Assembly: GCA_037013495.1 (NCBI GenBank)
Contig: CM072801.1
Location: 109,313,816-109,377,815 of the forward strand
Length of the DNA: 64,000 nucleotides
Reading direction: 5' to 3'
From: Hippophae tibetana
Lineage: Eukaryota > Streptophyta > Magnoliopsida > Rosales > Elaeagnaceae
The translations under genes and the position numbers were made by a program. Positions within the stretch are counted from its first letter, which is position 1, and every line of letters begins with the position of its first letter. This document shows, piece after piece, positions 24,284-37,406 of this stretch. The notes beneath the pieces were generated by a model that saw only the letters and a program-made list of their open reading frames with translations, made no database searches and was not told the origin of the DNA.

Positions 24284-27200
24284 TCATGGTTCATACTACA
24301 TAATGATGTCTTAAACTTTGGTCGCACCTTATTTCGTTGTAATCTCTTCATGCTCTTTAGTATTTCAATTTGTTCATCTTCGCCATATTCTTAGTAATTC
24401 AATCTTTCTTATTCCATTGAGTTCCAGCGTTCTTAGGTTGTCCGCAAAAGGGATTCGCATCGTTTGGGATCATAACCTTGGTTGCTGAATATGGTGTATC
24501 TACCTTCACATATCTATTTTTAGAATTTTAGGTTTAAAATATTTTGTGCTTTGGAGGTTTTCTCCTCTCTTAAGTCCCAATTTCCAAAAAGAGAAAGAAA
24601 TTGTGTCCTTAAAGTCTTGTCTTTTATTTCAATTTTGTAGACATTGTTTTCAACTTTGGATTTCATATCTTATTTTTCTTTAAAATCATGTCATCTTTTA
24701 CTTTTCTTTGTTTTATGTGTTCCACCTTTCTTTCTTCTTGAGAAAAACAAGAGACCTAATACAGTTCACAGTGTAAAATCAAAAAGAAGGTATTAATTGT
24801 GGTTGTAACTAAAAACAGTTATAACTTTTATTTTGTGCATCGAAATGAGTACTATAACATATCAAATCTGAAGCTCGTTCCGATACTTCAAAACGCACCG
24901 TAGCAATAGTATATTTCCCCACTTTTGTCAACCCAAATTTCATGGTGCATACTACATAATGATGTCTTAAACTTTGGTCGCACCTTATTTCGTTGTAATC
25001 TCTTCTTGCTCTTTAGTATTTCAATTTGTTCCTCTTCGCCATATTCTTAGTAATTCAATCAATCTTATTCCATTGAGTTCTAGCGTTCTTAGGTTGTCCG
25101 CAAAAGGGATTCGCATCGTTTGGGATCATAACCTTGGTTGCTGAATATGGTGTATCTACCTTCACATATCTATTTTTAGAATTTTAGGTTTAAAATATTT
25201 TGTGCTTTGGAGGTTTTCTCCTCTCTTAAGTCACAATTTCCAAAAAGAGAAATAAATTGTGTCCTTAAAGTCTTGTCTGTTATTTTAATTTTGTTGACAT
25301 TGTTTTCCACTTTGGATTTTGATATCTTATTTTTCTTTAAAATCATGTCATCTTTTACTTTTCTTTGTTTTATGTGTTCCACCTTTCTTTCTTCTCGAGA
25401 AAAACAAGAGAGCTAATACAGTTCACAGTGTAAAAATAAAAAGAAGGTATTAATTGTCGTTGTAACTAAAAACTGTTATAACTTTTATTTTGTGCATCGA
25501 TATGAGTACTATAACATATCAAATCTGAAGCTCCTTCCGATGCCTAAAAACGCACCGTAGCAATAGTATATTTCCCCACTTTTGTCAACCCAAATTTCAT
25601 GGTTCATACTACATAATGATGTCTTAAACTTTGGTCGAACCTTATTTTGTTGTAATCTCTTCTTGCTCTTTAGTATTTCAATTTGTTCATCTTAGCCATA
25701 TTCTTAGTAATTCAATCTTTCTTATTCCATTGAGTTCCAGCGTTCTTAGGTTGTCCGCAAAAGGGATTCGCATCGTTTGGGATCATAACCTTGGTTGCTG
25801 AAAATGGTGTATCTACCTTCACATATCTATTTTTAGAATTTTAGGTTTAAAAAATTTTGTGCTTTGGAGGTTTTCTCCTCTCTTAAGTCACAATTTCCAA
25901 AAAGAGAAATAAATTGTGTCCTTAAAGTCTTGTCTTTTATTTCAATTTTGTAGACATTGTTTTCCACTTTGGATTTCATATCTTATTTTTCTTTAAAATC
26001 TTGTCATCTTTTACTTTTCTTTGTTTTATGTGTTACACCTTTCTTTCTTCTTGAGAAAAATAAGAGAGCTAATACAGTTCACAAAGTAAAAACAAAAAGA
26101 AGGTATTAATTGTGGTTGTAACTAAAAACTGTTATAACTTTTATTTTGTGCATCGAAATGAGTACTATAACATATCAAATCTGAAGCTCGTTCCGATGCC
26201 TAAAAACGCACCGTAGCAATAGTATATTTCCCCACTTTTGTCAACCCAAATTTCATGGTGCATACTACATAATGATGTCTTAAACTTTGGTCGCACCTTA
26301 TTTCGTTGTAATCTCTTCTTGCTCTTTAGGATTTCAATTTGTTCATCTTAGCCATATTCTTAGTAATTCAATCTTTCTTATTCCATTGAGTTCCAGCGTT
26401 CTTAGGTTGTCCGCAAATGGGATTCGCATCGTTTGGGGTCATAACCTTGGTTGCTGAAAATGGTGTATCTACCTTCACATATCTATTTTAAGAATTTTAG
26501 GTTTAAAACATTTTGTGCTTTGGAGGTTTTCTCCTCTCTTAAGTCACAATTTCCAAAAAGAGAAAGAAATTGTGTCCTTAAAGTCTTGTCTGTTATTTTA
26601 ATTTTGTTGACATTGTTTTCCACTTTGGATTTTGATATCTTATTTTTCTTTAAAATCATGTCATCTTTTACTTTTCTTTGTTTTATGTGTTCCACCTTTC
26701 TTTCTTCTCGAGAAAAACAAGAGAGCTAATACAGTTCACAGTGTAAAAATAAAAAGAAGGTATTAATTGTCGTTGTAACTAAAAACTGTTATAACTTTTA
26801 TTTTGTGCATCGATATGAGTACTATAACATATCAAATCTGAAGCTCCTTCCGATGCCTAAAAACGCACCGTAGCAATAGTATATTTCCCCACTTTTGTCA
26901 ACCCAAATTTCATGGTTCATACTACATAATGATGTCTTAAACTTTGGTCGAACCTTATTTTGTTGTAATCTCTTCTTGCTCTTTAGTATTTCAATTTGTT
27001 CATCTTAGCCATATTCTTAGTAATTCAATCTTTCTTATTCCATTGAGTTCCAGCGTTCTTAGGTTGTCCGCAAAAGGGATTCGCATCGTTTGGGATCATA
27101 ACCTTGGTTGCTGAAAATGGTGTATCTACCTTCACATATCTATTTTTAGAATTTTAGGTTTAAAAAATTTTGTGCTTTGGAGGTTTTCTCCTCTCTTAAG

Positions 27201-28222
27201 TCACAAATTCCAAAAAGAGAAAGAAATTGTGTCCTTAAAGTCTTGTCTTTTATTTCAATTTTGTTGACATTGTTTTCCACTTTGGATTTTGATATCTTAT
27301 TTTTCTTTAAAATCATGTCCTCTTTTACTTTTCTTTGTTTTATGTGTTCCACCTTTCTTTCTTCTTGAGAAAAACAAGAGACCTAATACAGTTCACAGTG
27401 TCAAATCAAAAAGAAGGTATTAATTGTGGTTGTAACTAAAAACAGTTATAACTTTTATTTTGTGCATCGAAATGAGTACTATAACATATCAAATCTGAAG
27501 CTCGTTCCGATACTTAAAAACGCACCGTAGCAATAGTATATTTCCCCACTTTTGTCAACCCAAATTTCATGGTGCATACTACATAATGATGTCTTAAACT
27601 TTGGTCGCACCTTATTTCGTTGTAATCTCTTCCTGCTCTTTAGTATTTCAATTTGTTCCTCTTCGCCATATTCTTAGTAATTCAATCAATCTTATTCCAT
27701 TGAGTTCTAGCGTTCTTAGGTTGTCCGCAAAAGGGATTCGCATCGTTTGGGATCATAACCTTGGTTGCTAAAAATGGTGTATCTACCTTCACATATCTAT
27801 TTTTAGAATTTTAGGTTTAAAAAATTTTGTGCTTCGGAGGTTTTCTCCTCTCTTAAGTCACAATTTCCAAAAAGAGAAAGAAATTGTGTCCTTAAAGTCT
27901 TGTCTTTTATTTCAATTTTTTTGACATTGTTTTCCACTTTGGATTTCATATCTTATTTTTCTTTAAAATCTTGTCATCTTTTACTTTTCTTTGTTTTATG
28001 TGTTCCACCTTTCTTTCTTCTTGAGAAAAACAAGAGAGCTAATAGAGTTCACAGTGTAAAAACAAAAAGAAGGTATTAATTGTGGTTGTAACTAAAAACT
28101 GTTATAACTTTTATTTTGTGCATCGAAATGAGTACTATAACATATCAAATCTGAAGCTGGTTCCAATGCCTAAAAACGCACCGTAGCAATAGTATATTTC
28201 CCCACTTTTGTCAACCCAAATT
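24284..28222 (+). repeat. Mixed monomers m38-m43 with a partial dimer duplication
   Basis: m38 has GAATATGG, AAAATATTTTG, GAGACCTAATAC and GATACTTCAAAAC. The right half of m39 and the right half of m41 share GTCTGTTATTTTAATTTTG, TTCTCGAG, AAAATAAAAAG and ATCGATATG, and are followed by similar left halves of m40 and m42, which is a 1313-bp displacement. m40 has GAAATAAATTG and GTTACACC. m42 is mosaic. m43 ends GCTGGTTCCAATGCC, a mark seen again only at the end of m57. Confidence 0.75.
26910..27566 (+). repeat. Chimeric monomer m42
   Basis: The left two thirds match the m24/m37 pattern (CACAAATTCC, GTTGAC, GGATTTTGATATC). From about 27380 onward it matches m38 (GAGACCTAATAC, AAATCAAAAAG, AAAACAGTT, GATACTTAAAA), and the next monomer is of the type that follows m38. 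The switch lies between about 27310 and 27381. Private changes are GTCCTCTTTTAC and GTGTCAAATC. Confidence 0.65.
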
Positions 28223-31200
28223 TCATGGTGCATACTACATAATGATGTCTTAAACTTTGGTCGCACCTTATTTCGTTGTAATCTCTTCTTGCTCTTTAGG
28301 ATTTCAATTTGTTCATCTTAGCCATATTCTTAGTAATTCAATCTTTCTTATTCCATTGAGTTCTGGCGTTCTTAGGTTGTCCGCAAAAGGGATTCGCATC
28401 GTTTGGGATCATAACCTTAGTTACTGAAAATGGTGTATCTACCTTCACATATCTATTTTAAGAATTTTAGGTTTAAAAAATTTTGTGCTTTGGAGGTTTT
28501 CTCCTCTCTTAAGTCACAATTTCCAAAAAGAGAAAGAAATTGTGTCCTTAAAGTCTTGTCTTTTATTTCAATTTTTTTGACATTGTTTTCCACTTTGGAT
28601 TTCATATCTTATTTTTCTTTAAAATCTTGTCATCTTTTACTTTTCTTTGTTTTATGTGTTCCACCTTTCTTTCTTCTTGAGAAAAACAAGAGAGCTAATA
28701 CAGTTCACAGTGTAAAAACAAAAAGAAGGTATTAATTGTGGTTGTAACTAAAAACTGTTATAACTTTTATTTTGTGCATCGAAATGAGTACTATAACATA
28801 TCAAATCTGAAGCTCGTTCCGATGCCTAAAAACGCACCGTAGCAATAGTATATTTCCCCACTTTTGTCAACCCAAATTTCATGGTGCATACTACATAATG
28901 ATGTCTTAAACTTTGGTCGCACCTTATTTCGTTGTAATCTCTTCTTGCTCTTTAGGATTTCAATTTGTTCATCTTAGCCATATTCTTAGTAATTCAATCT
29001 TTCTTATTCCATTGAGTTCCAGCGTTCTTAGGTTGTCCGCATAAGGGATTCGCATCGTTTGGGATCATAACCTTGGTTGCTGAAAATGGTGTATCTACCT
29101 TCACATATCTATTTTTAGAATTTTAGGTTTAAAATATTTTGTGCTTTGGAGGTTTTCTCCTCTCTTAAGTCCCAATTTCCAAAAAGAGAAAGAAATTGTG
29201 TCCTTAAAGTCTTGTCTTTTATTTCAATTTTGTAGACATTGTTTTCAACTTTGGATTTCATATCTTATTTTTCTTTAAAATCATGTCATCTTTTACTTTT
29301 CTTTGTTTTATGTGTTCCACCTTTCTTTCTTCTTGAGAAAAACAAGAGACCTAATACAGTTCACAGTGTAAAATCAAAAAGAAGGTATTAATTGTGGTTG
29401 TAACTAAAAACTGTTATAACTTTTATTTTGTGCATCGAAATGAGTACTATAACATATCAAATCTGAAGCTCGTTCCGATACTTAAAAACGCACCGTAGCA
29501 ATAGTATATTTCCCCACTTTTGTCAACCCAAATTTCATGGTGCATACTACATAATGATGTCTTAAACTTTGGTCGCACCTTATTTCGTTGTAATCTCTTC
29601 TTGCTCTTTAGTATTTCAATTTGTTCCTCTTCGCCATATTCTTAGTAATTCAATCAATCTTATTCCATTGAGTTCTAGCGTTCTTAGGTTGTCCGCAAAA
29701 GGGATTCGCATCGTTTGGGATCATAACCTTGGTTGCTAAAAATGATGTATCTACCTTCACATATCTATTTTTAGAATTTTAGGTTTAAAAAATTTTGTGC
29801 TTTGGAGGTTTTCTCCTCTCTTAAGTCACAATTTCCAAAAAGAGAAAGAAATTGTGTCCTTAAAGTCTTGTCTTTTATTTCAATTTTGTAGACATTGTTT
29901 TCCACTTTGGATTTCATATCTTATTTTTCTTTAAAATCTTGTCATCTTTTACTTTTCTTTGTTTTATGTGTTCCACCTTTCTTTCTTCTTGAGAAAAACA
30001 AGAGAGCTAATACAGTTCACAGTGTAAAAACAAAAAGAAGGTATTAATTGTGGTTGTAACTAAAAACTGTTATAACTTTTATTTTGTGCATCGAAATGAG
30101 TACTATAACATATCAAATCTGAAGCTCGTTCCGATGCCTAAAAACGCACCGTAGCAATAGTATATTTCCCCACTTTTGTCAACCCAAATTTCATGGTGCA
30201 TACTACATAATGATGTCTTAAACTTTGGTCGCACCTTATTTCGTTGTAATCTCTTCTTGCTCTTTAGGATTTCAATTTGTTCATCTTAGCCATATTCTTA
30301 GTAATTCAATCTTTCTTATTCCATTGAGTTCCAGCGTTCTTAGGTTGTCCGCAAAAGGGATTCGCATCGTTTGGGATCATAACCTTGGTTGCTGAAAATG
30401 GTGTATCTACCTTCACATATCTATTTTTAGAATTTTAGGTTTAAAATATTTTGTGCTTTGGAGGTTTTCTCCTCTCTTAAGTCCCAATTTCCAAAAAGAG
30501 AAAGAAATTGTGTCCTTAAAGTCTTGTCTTTTATTTCAATTTTGTAGACATTGTTTTCAACTTTGGATTTCATATCTTATTTTTCTTTAAAATCATGTCA
30601 TCTTTTACTTTTCTTTGTTTTATGTGTTCCACCTTTCTTTCTTCTTGAGAAAAACAAGAGACCTAATACAGTTCACAGTGTAAAATCAAAAAGAAGGTAT
30701 TAATTGTGGTTGTAACTAAAAACTGTTATAACTTTTATTTTGTGCATCGAAATGAGTACTATAACATATCAAATCTGAAGCTCGTTCCGATACTTAAAAA
30801 CGCACCGTAGCAATAGTATATTTCCCCACTTTTGTCAACCCAAATTTCATGGTGCATACTACATAATGATGTCTTAAACTTTGGTCGCACCTTATTTCGT
30901 TGTAATCTCTTCTTGCTCTTTAGTATTTCAATTTGTTCCTCTTCGCCATATTCTTAGTAATTCAATCAATCTTATTCCATTGAGTTCTAGCGTTCTTAGG
31001 TTGTCCGCAAAAGGGATTCGCATCGTTTGGGATCATAACCTTGGTTGCTAAAAATGATGTATCTACCTTCACATATCTATTTTTAGAATTTTAGGTTTAA
31101 AAAATTTTGTGCTTTGGAGGTTTTCTCCTCTCTTAAGTCACAATTTCCAAAAAGAGAAATAAATTGTGTCCTTAAAGTCTTGTCTTTTATTTCAATTTTG

Positions 31201-31502
31201 TAGACATTGTTTTCCACTTTGGATTTCATATCTTATTTTTCTTTAAAATCTTGTCATCTTTTACTTTTCTTTGTTTTATGTGTTCCACCTTTCTTTCTTC
31301 TTGAGAAAAACAAGAGAGCTAATACAGTTCACAGTGTAAAAACAAAAAGAAGGTATTAATTCTGGTTGTAACTAAAAACTGTTATAACTTTTATTTTGTG
31401 CATGGAAATGAGTACTATAACATATCAAATCTGAAGCTCGTTCCGATGCCTAAAAACGCACCGTAGCAATAGTATATTTCCCCACTTTTGTCAACCCAAA
31501 TT
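28223..31502 (+). repeat. Monomers m44-m48, order V-W-X-W-X
   Basis: m44 (V) has GTTCTGGCG and CTTAGTTACTG. m45 and m47 (W) have AAAATATTTTG, CCCAATTTCC, GTAGAC, GAGACCTAATAC, AAATCAAAAAG and GATACTTAAAA. m46 and m48 (X) have CCTCTTCGCC, AAATGATGTATC and GTAGACATTGTTTTCCAC. W-X is repeated as a 1312-bp dimer (28879-30190 and 30191-31502). Copy-specific marks are GCATAAGGG in m45, and GAAATAAATTG, AATTCTGG and GCATGGAAATG in m48. Confidence 0.85.
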
Positions 31503-34126
31503 TCATGGTGCATACTACATAATGATGTCTTAAACTTTGGTCGCACCTTATTTCGTTGTAATCTCTTCTTGCTCTTTAGGATTTCAATTTGTTCATCTTA
31601 GCCATATTCTTAGTAATTCAATCTTTCTTATTCCATTGAGTTCCAGCGTTCTTAGGTTGTCCGCAAATGGGATTCGCATCGTTTGGGATCATAACCTTGG
31701 TTGCTGAAAATGGTGTATCTACCTTCACATATCTATTTTAAGAATTTTAGGTTTAAAAAATTTTGTGCTTTGGAGGTTTTCTCCTCTCTTAAGTCACAAT
31801 TTCCAAAAAGAGAAAGAAATTGTGTCCTTAAAGTCTTGTCTTTTATTTCAATTTTTTTGACATTGTTTTCCACTTTGGATTTCATATCTTATTTTTCTTT
31901 AAAATCTTGTCATCTTTTACTTTTCTTTGTTTTATGTGTTCCACCTTTCTTTCTTCTTGAGAAAAACAAGAGAGCTAATAGAGTTCACAGTGTAAAAACA
32001 AAAAGAAGGTATTAATTGTGGTTGTAACTAAAAACTGTTATAACTTTTATTTTGTGCATCGAAATGAGTACTATAACATATCAAATCTGAAGCTCGTTCC
32101 GATGCCTAAAAACGCACCGTAGCAATAGTATATTTCCCCACTTTTGTCAACCCAAATTTCATGGTGCATACTTCATAATGATGTCTTAAACTTTGGTCGC
32201 ACCTTATTTCGTTGTAATCTCTTCTTGCTCTTTAGGATTTCAATTTGTTCATCTTAGCCATATTCTTAGTAATTCAATCTTTCTTATTCCATTGAGTTCC
32301 AGCGTTCTTAGGTTGTCCGCAAATGGGATTCACATCGTTTGGGATCATAACCTTGGTTGCTGAAAATGGTGTATCTACCTTCACATATCTATTTTAAGAA
32401 TTTTAGGTTTAAAACATTTTGTGCTTTGGAGGTTTTCTCCTCTCTTAAGTCACAATTTCCAAAAAGAGAAAGAAATTGTGTCCTTAAAGTCTTGTCTTTT
32501 ATTTCAATTTTTTTGACATTGTTTTCCACTTTGGATTTCATATCTTATTTTTCTTTAAAATCTTGTCATCTTTTACTTTTCTTTGTTTTATGTGTTCCAC
32601 CTTTCTTTCTTCTTGAGAAAAACAAGAGAGCTAATAGAGTTCACAGTGTAAAAACAAAAAGAAGGTATTAATTGTGGTTGTAACTAAAAACTGTTATAAC
32701 TTTTATTTTGTGCATCGAAATGAGTACTATAACATATCAAATCTGAAGCTCGTTCCGATACTTAAAAACGCACCGTAGCAATAGTATATTTCCCCACTTT
32801 TGTCAACCCAAATTTCATGGTGCATACTACATAATGATGTCTTAAACTTTGGTCGCACCTTATTTCGTTGTAATCTCTTCTTGCTCTTTAGTATTTCAAT
32901 TTGTTCCTCTTCGCCATATTCTTAGTAATTCAATCAATCTTATTCCATTGAGTTCTAGCGTTCTTAGGTTGTCCGCAAAAGGGATTCGCATCGTTTGGGA
33001 TCATAACCTTGGTTGCTAAAAATGATGTATCTACCTTCACATATCTATTTTTAGAATTTTAGGTTTAAAAAATTTTGTGCTTTGGAGGTTTTCTCCTCTC
33101 TTAAGTCACAATTTCCAAAAAGAGAAAGAAATTGTGTCCTTAAAGTCTTGTCTTTTATTTCAATTTTGTAGACATTGTTTTCCACTTTGGATTTCATATC
33201 TTATTTTTCTTTAAAATCTTGTCATCTTTTACTTTTCTTTGTTTTATGTGTTCCACCTTTCTTTCTTCTTGAGAAAAACAAGAGAGCTAATACAGTTCAC
33301 AGTGTAAAAACAAAAAGAAGGTATTAATTGTGGTTGTAACTAAAAACTGTTATAACTTTTATTTTGTGCATCGAAATGAGTACTATAACATATCAAATCT
33401 GAAGCTCGTTCCGATGCCTAAAAACGCACCGTAGCAATAGTATATTTCCCCACTTTTGTCAACCCAAATTTCATGGTGCATACTACATAATGATGTCTTA
33501 AACTTTGGTCGCACCTTATTTCGTTGTAATCTCTTCTTGCTCTTTAGTATTTCAATTTGTTCATCTTAGCCATATTCTTAGTAATTCAATCTTTCTTATT
33601 CCATTGAGTTCCAGCGTTCTTAGGTTGTCCGCAAAAGGGATTCGCATCGTTTGGGATCATAACCTTGGTTGCTGAAAATGGTGTATCTACCTTCACATAT
33701 CTATTTTTAGAATTTTAGGTTTAAAATATTTTGTGCTTTGGAGGTTTTCTCCTCTCTTAAGTCCCAATTTCCAAAAAGAGAAAGAAATTGTGTCCTTAAA
33801 GTCTTGTCTTTTATTTCAATTTTGTAGACATTGTTTTCAACTTTGGATTTCATATCTTATTTTTCTTTAAAATCATGTCATCTTTTACTTTTCTTTGTTT
33901 TATGTGTTCCACCTTTCTTTCTTCTTGAGAAAAACAAGAGACCTAATACAGTTCACAGTGTAAAATCAAAAAGAAGGTATTAATTGTGGTTGTAACTAAA
34001 AACTGTTATAACTTTTATTTTGTGCATGGAAATGAGTACTATAACATATCAAATCTGAAGCTCGTTCCGATGCCTAAAAACGCACCGTAGCAATAGTATA
34101 TTTCCCCACTTTTGTCAACCCAAATT
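31503..34126 (+). repeat. Tetramer unit Y-Z-X-W (m49-m52)
   Basis: m49 (Y) has AAATGGG, ATTTTAAGAATTTT and GCTAATAGAG. m50 (Z) has CATACTTCATAATG and GGATTCACATCG. m51 is X (AAATGATGTATC). m52 is W on its left and middle but ends like X copy m48. Y-Z reappears 2624 bp downstream at m53-m54. Confidence 0.85.
33471..34126 (+). repeat. Chimeric monomer m52 (W to X switch)
   Basis: W markers continue through GAGACCTAATAC and AAATCAAAAAG near 33950-33970. The end then has GCATGGAAATG near 34025 and GATGCCTAAAA, as at the end of m48, instead of W's GATACTTAAAA. The next monomer is Y, as after m48. The left part also has CTCTTTAGTATTTC where m45 and m47 have GGATTTC, a second possible switch. Confidence 0.65.
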
Positions 34127-37100
34127 TCATGGTGCATACTACATAATGATGTCTTAAACTTTGGTCGCACCTTATTTCGTTGTAATCTCTTCTTGCTCTT
34201 TAGGATTTCAATTTGTTCATCTTAGCCATATTCTTAGTAATTCAATCTTTCTTATTCCATTGAGTTCCAGCGTTCTTAGGTTGTCCGCAAATGGGATTCG
34301 CATCGTTTGGGATCATAACCTTGGTTGCTGAAAATGGTGTATCTACCTTCACATATCTATTTTAAGAATTTTAGGTTTAAAAAATTTTGTGCTTTGGAGG
34401 TTTTCTCCTCTCTTAAGTCACAATTTCCAAAAAGAGAAAGAAATTGTGTCCTTAAAGTCTTGTCTTTTATTTCAATTTTTTTGACATTGTTTTCCACTTT
34501 GGATTTCATATCTTATTTTTCTTTAAAATCTTGTCATCTTTTACTTTTCTTTGTTTTATGTGTTCCACCTTTCTTTCTTCTTGAGAAAAACAAGAGAGCT
34601 AATAGAGTTCACAGTGTAAAAACAAAAAGAAGGTATTAATTGTGGTTGTAACTAAAAACTGTTATAACTTTTATTTTGTGCATCGAAATGAGTACTATAA
34701 CATATCAAATCTGAAGCTCGTTCCGATGCCTAAAAACGCACCGTAGCAATAGTATATTTCCCCACTTTTGTCAACCCAAATTTCATGGTGCATACTTCAT
34801 AATGATGTCTTAAACTTTGGTCGCACCTTATTTCGTTGTAATCTCTTCTTGCTCTTTAGGATTTCAATTTGTTCATCTTAGCCATATTCTTAGTAATTCA
34901 ATCTTTCTTATTCCATTGAGTTCCAGCGTTCTTAGGTTGTCCGCAAATGGGATTCACATCGTTTGGGATCATAACCTTGGTTGCTGAAAATGGTGTATCT
35001 ACCTTCACATATCTATTTTAAGAATTTTAGGTTTAAAACATTTTGTGCTTTGGAGGTTTTCTCCTCTCTTAAGTCACAATTTCCAAAAAGAGAAAGAAAT
35101 TGTGTCCTTAAAGTCTTGTCTTTTATTTCAATTTTTTTGACATTGTTTTCCACTTTGGATTTCATATCTTATTTTTCTTTAAAATCTTGTCATCTTTTAC
35201 TTTTCTTTGTTTTATGTGTTCCACCTTTCTTTCTTCTTGAGAAAAACAAGAGAGCTAATAGAGTTCACAGTGTAAAAACAAAAAGAAGGTATTAATTGTG
35301 GTTGTAACTAAAAACTGTTATAACTTTTATTTTGTGCATCGAAATGAGTACTATAACATATCAAATCTGAAGCTCGTTCCGATACTTAAAAACGCACCGT
35401 AGCAATAGTATATTTCCCCACTTTTGTCAACCCAAATTTCATGGTGCATACTACATAATGATGTCTTAAACTTTGGTCGCACCTTATTTCGTTGTAATCT
35501 CTTCTTGCTCTTTAGTATTTCAATTTGTTCCTCTTCGCCATATTCTTAGTAATTCAATCAATCTTATTCCATTGAGTTCTAGCGTTCTTAGGTTGTCCGC
35601 AAAAGGGATTCGCATCGTTTGGGATCATAACCTTGGTTGCTAAAAATGATGTATCTACCTTCACATATCTATTTTTAGAATTTTAGGTTTAAAAAATTTT
35701 GTGCTTTGGAGGTTTTCTCCTCTCTTAAGTCACAATTTCCAAAAAGAGAAATAAATTGTGTCCTTAAAGTCTTGTCTTTTATTTCAATTTTGTAGACATT
35801 GTTTTCCACTTTGGATTTCATATCTTATTTTTCTTTAAAATCTTGTCATCTTTTACTTTTCTTTGTTTTATGTGTTCCACCTTTCTTTCTTCTTGAGAAA
35901 AACAAGAGAGCTAATACAGTTCACAGTGTAAAAACAAAAAGAAGGTATTAATTCTGGTTGTAACTAAAAACTGTTATAACTTTTATTTTGTGCATCGAAA
36001 TGAGTACTATAACATATCAAATCTGAAGCTCGTTCCGATGCCTAAAAACGCACCGTAGCAATAGTATATTTCCCCACTTTTGTCAACCCAAATTTCATGG
36101 TGCATACTACATAATGATGTCTTAAACTTTGGTCGCACCTTATTTCGTTGTAATCTCTTCTTGCTCTTTAGGATTTCAATTTGTTCATCTTAGCCATATT
36201 CTTAGTAATTCAATCTTTCTTATTCCATTGAGTTCCAGCGTTCTTAGGTTGTCCGCAAATGGGATTCGCATCGTTTGGGATCATAACCTTGGTTGCTGAA
36301 AATGGTGTATCTACCTTCACATATCTATTTTAAGAATTTTAGGTTTAAAAAAATTTGTGCTTTGGAGGTTTTCTCCTCTCTTAAGTCACAATTTCCAAAA
36401 AGAGAAAGAAATTGTGTCCTTAAAGTCTTGTCTTTTATTTCAATTTTTTTGACATTGTTTTCCACTTTGGATTTCATATCTTATTTTTCTTTAAAATCTT
36501 GTCATCTTTTACTTTTCTTTGTTTTATGTGTTCCACCTTTCTTTCTTCTTGAGAAAAACAAGAGAGCTAATAGAGTTCACAGTGTAAAAACAAAAAGAAG
36601 GTATTAATTGTGGTTGTAACTAAAAACTGTTATAACTTTTATTTTATGCATCGAAATGAGTACTATAACATATCAAATCTGAAGCTCGTTCCGATGCCTA
36701 AAAACGCACCGTAGCAATAGTATATTTCCCCACTTTTGTCAACCCAAATTTCATGGTGCATACTTCATAATGATGTCTTAAACTTTGGTCGCACCTTATT
36801 TCGTTGTAATCTCTTCTTGCTCTTTAGGATTTCAATTTGTTCATCTTAGCCATATTCTTAGTAATTCAATCTTTCTTATTCCATTGAGTTCCAGCGTTCT
36901 TAGGTTGTCCGCAAAAGGGATTCGCATCGTTTGGGATCATAACCTTGGTTGCTGAAAATGGTGTATCTACCTTCACATATCTATTTTAAAAATTTTAGGT
37001 TTAAAACATTTCGTGCTTTGGAGGTTTTCTCCTCTCTTAAGTCCCAATTTCCAAAAAGAGAAAGAAATTGTGTCCTTAATGTCTTGTGTTTTATTTCAAT

Positions 37101-37406
37101 TTTGTAGACATTGTTTTCAACTTTGGATTTCATATCTTATTTTTCTTTAAAATCATGTCATCTTTTACTTTTCTTTGTTTTATGTGTTCCACCTTTCTTT
37201 CTTCTTGAGAAAAACAAGAGAGCTAATACAGTTCACAGTGTAAAAACAAAAAGAAGGTATTAATTGTGGTTGTAACCAAAAACTGTTATAACTTTTATTT
37301 TGTGCATCGAAATGAGTACTATAACATATCAAATCTGAAGCTGGTTCCAATGCCTAAAAACGCACCGTAGCTATAGTATATTTCCCCACTTTTGTCAACC
37401 CAAATT
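34127..37406 (+). repeat. Y-Z-X-Y-Z' series (m53-m57)
   Basis: m53 and m54 copy m49 and m50 (CATACTTCATAATG in m54). m55 is X and matches m48 at GAAATAAATTG and AATTCTGG. m56 is Y again, with the private changes AAAAAAATTTGTGC and ATTTTATGCATCG. m57 begins as Z and then becomes a different type. Y and Z therefore occur three times at spacings of four and three monomers, so the HOR length itself was changing. Confidence 0.8.
36751..37406 (+). repeat. Chimeric monomer m57 (Z to E-like)
   Basis: It opens with Z's CATACTTCATAATG, but lacks Z's AAATGGGATTCACATCG. The rest resembles E monomers m8 and m14: ATTTTAAAAATTTTAGG, CATTTCGTGC, CCCAATTTCC, TCTTGTGTTTTATTTC and GTAACCAAAA. It ends with GCTGGTTCCAATGCC as m43 does. 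The first switch falls between about 36765 and 36918. Private changes are CCTTAATGTC and GTAGCTATAG. Confidence 0.75.
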
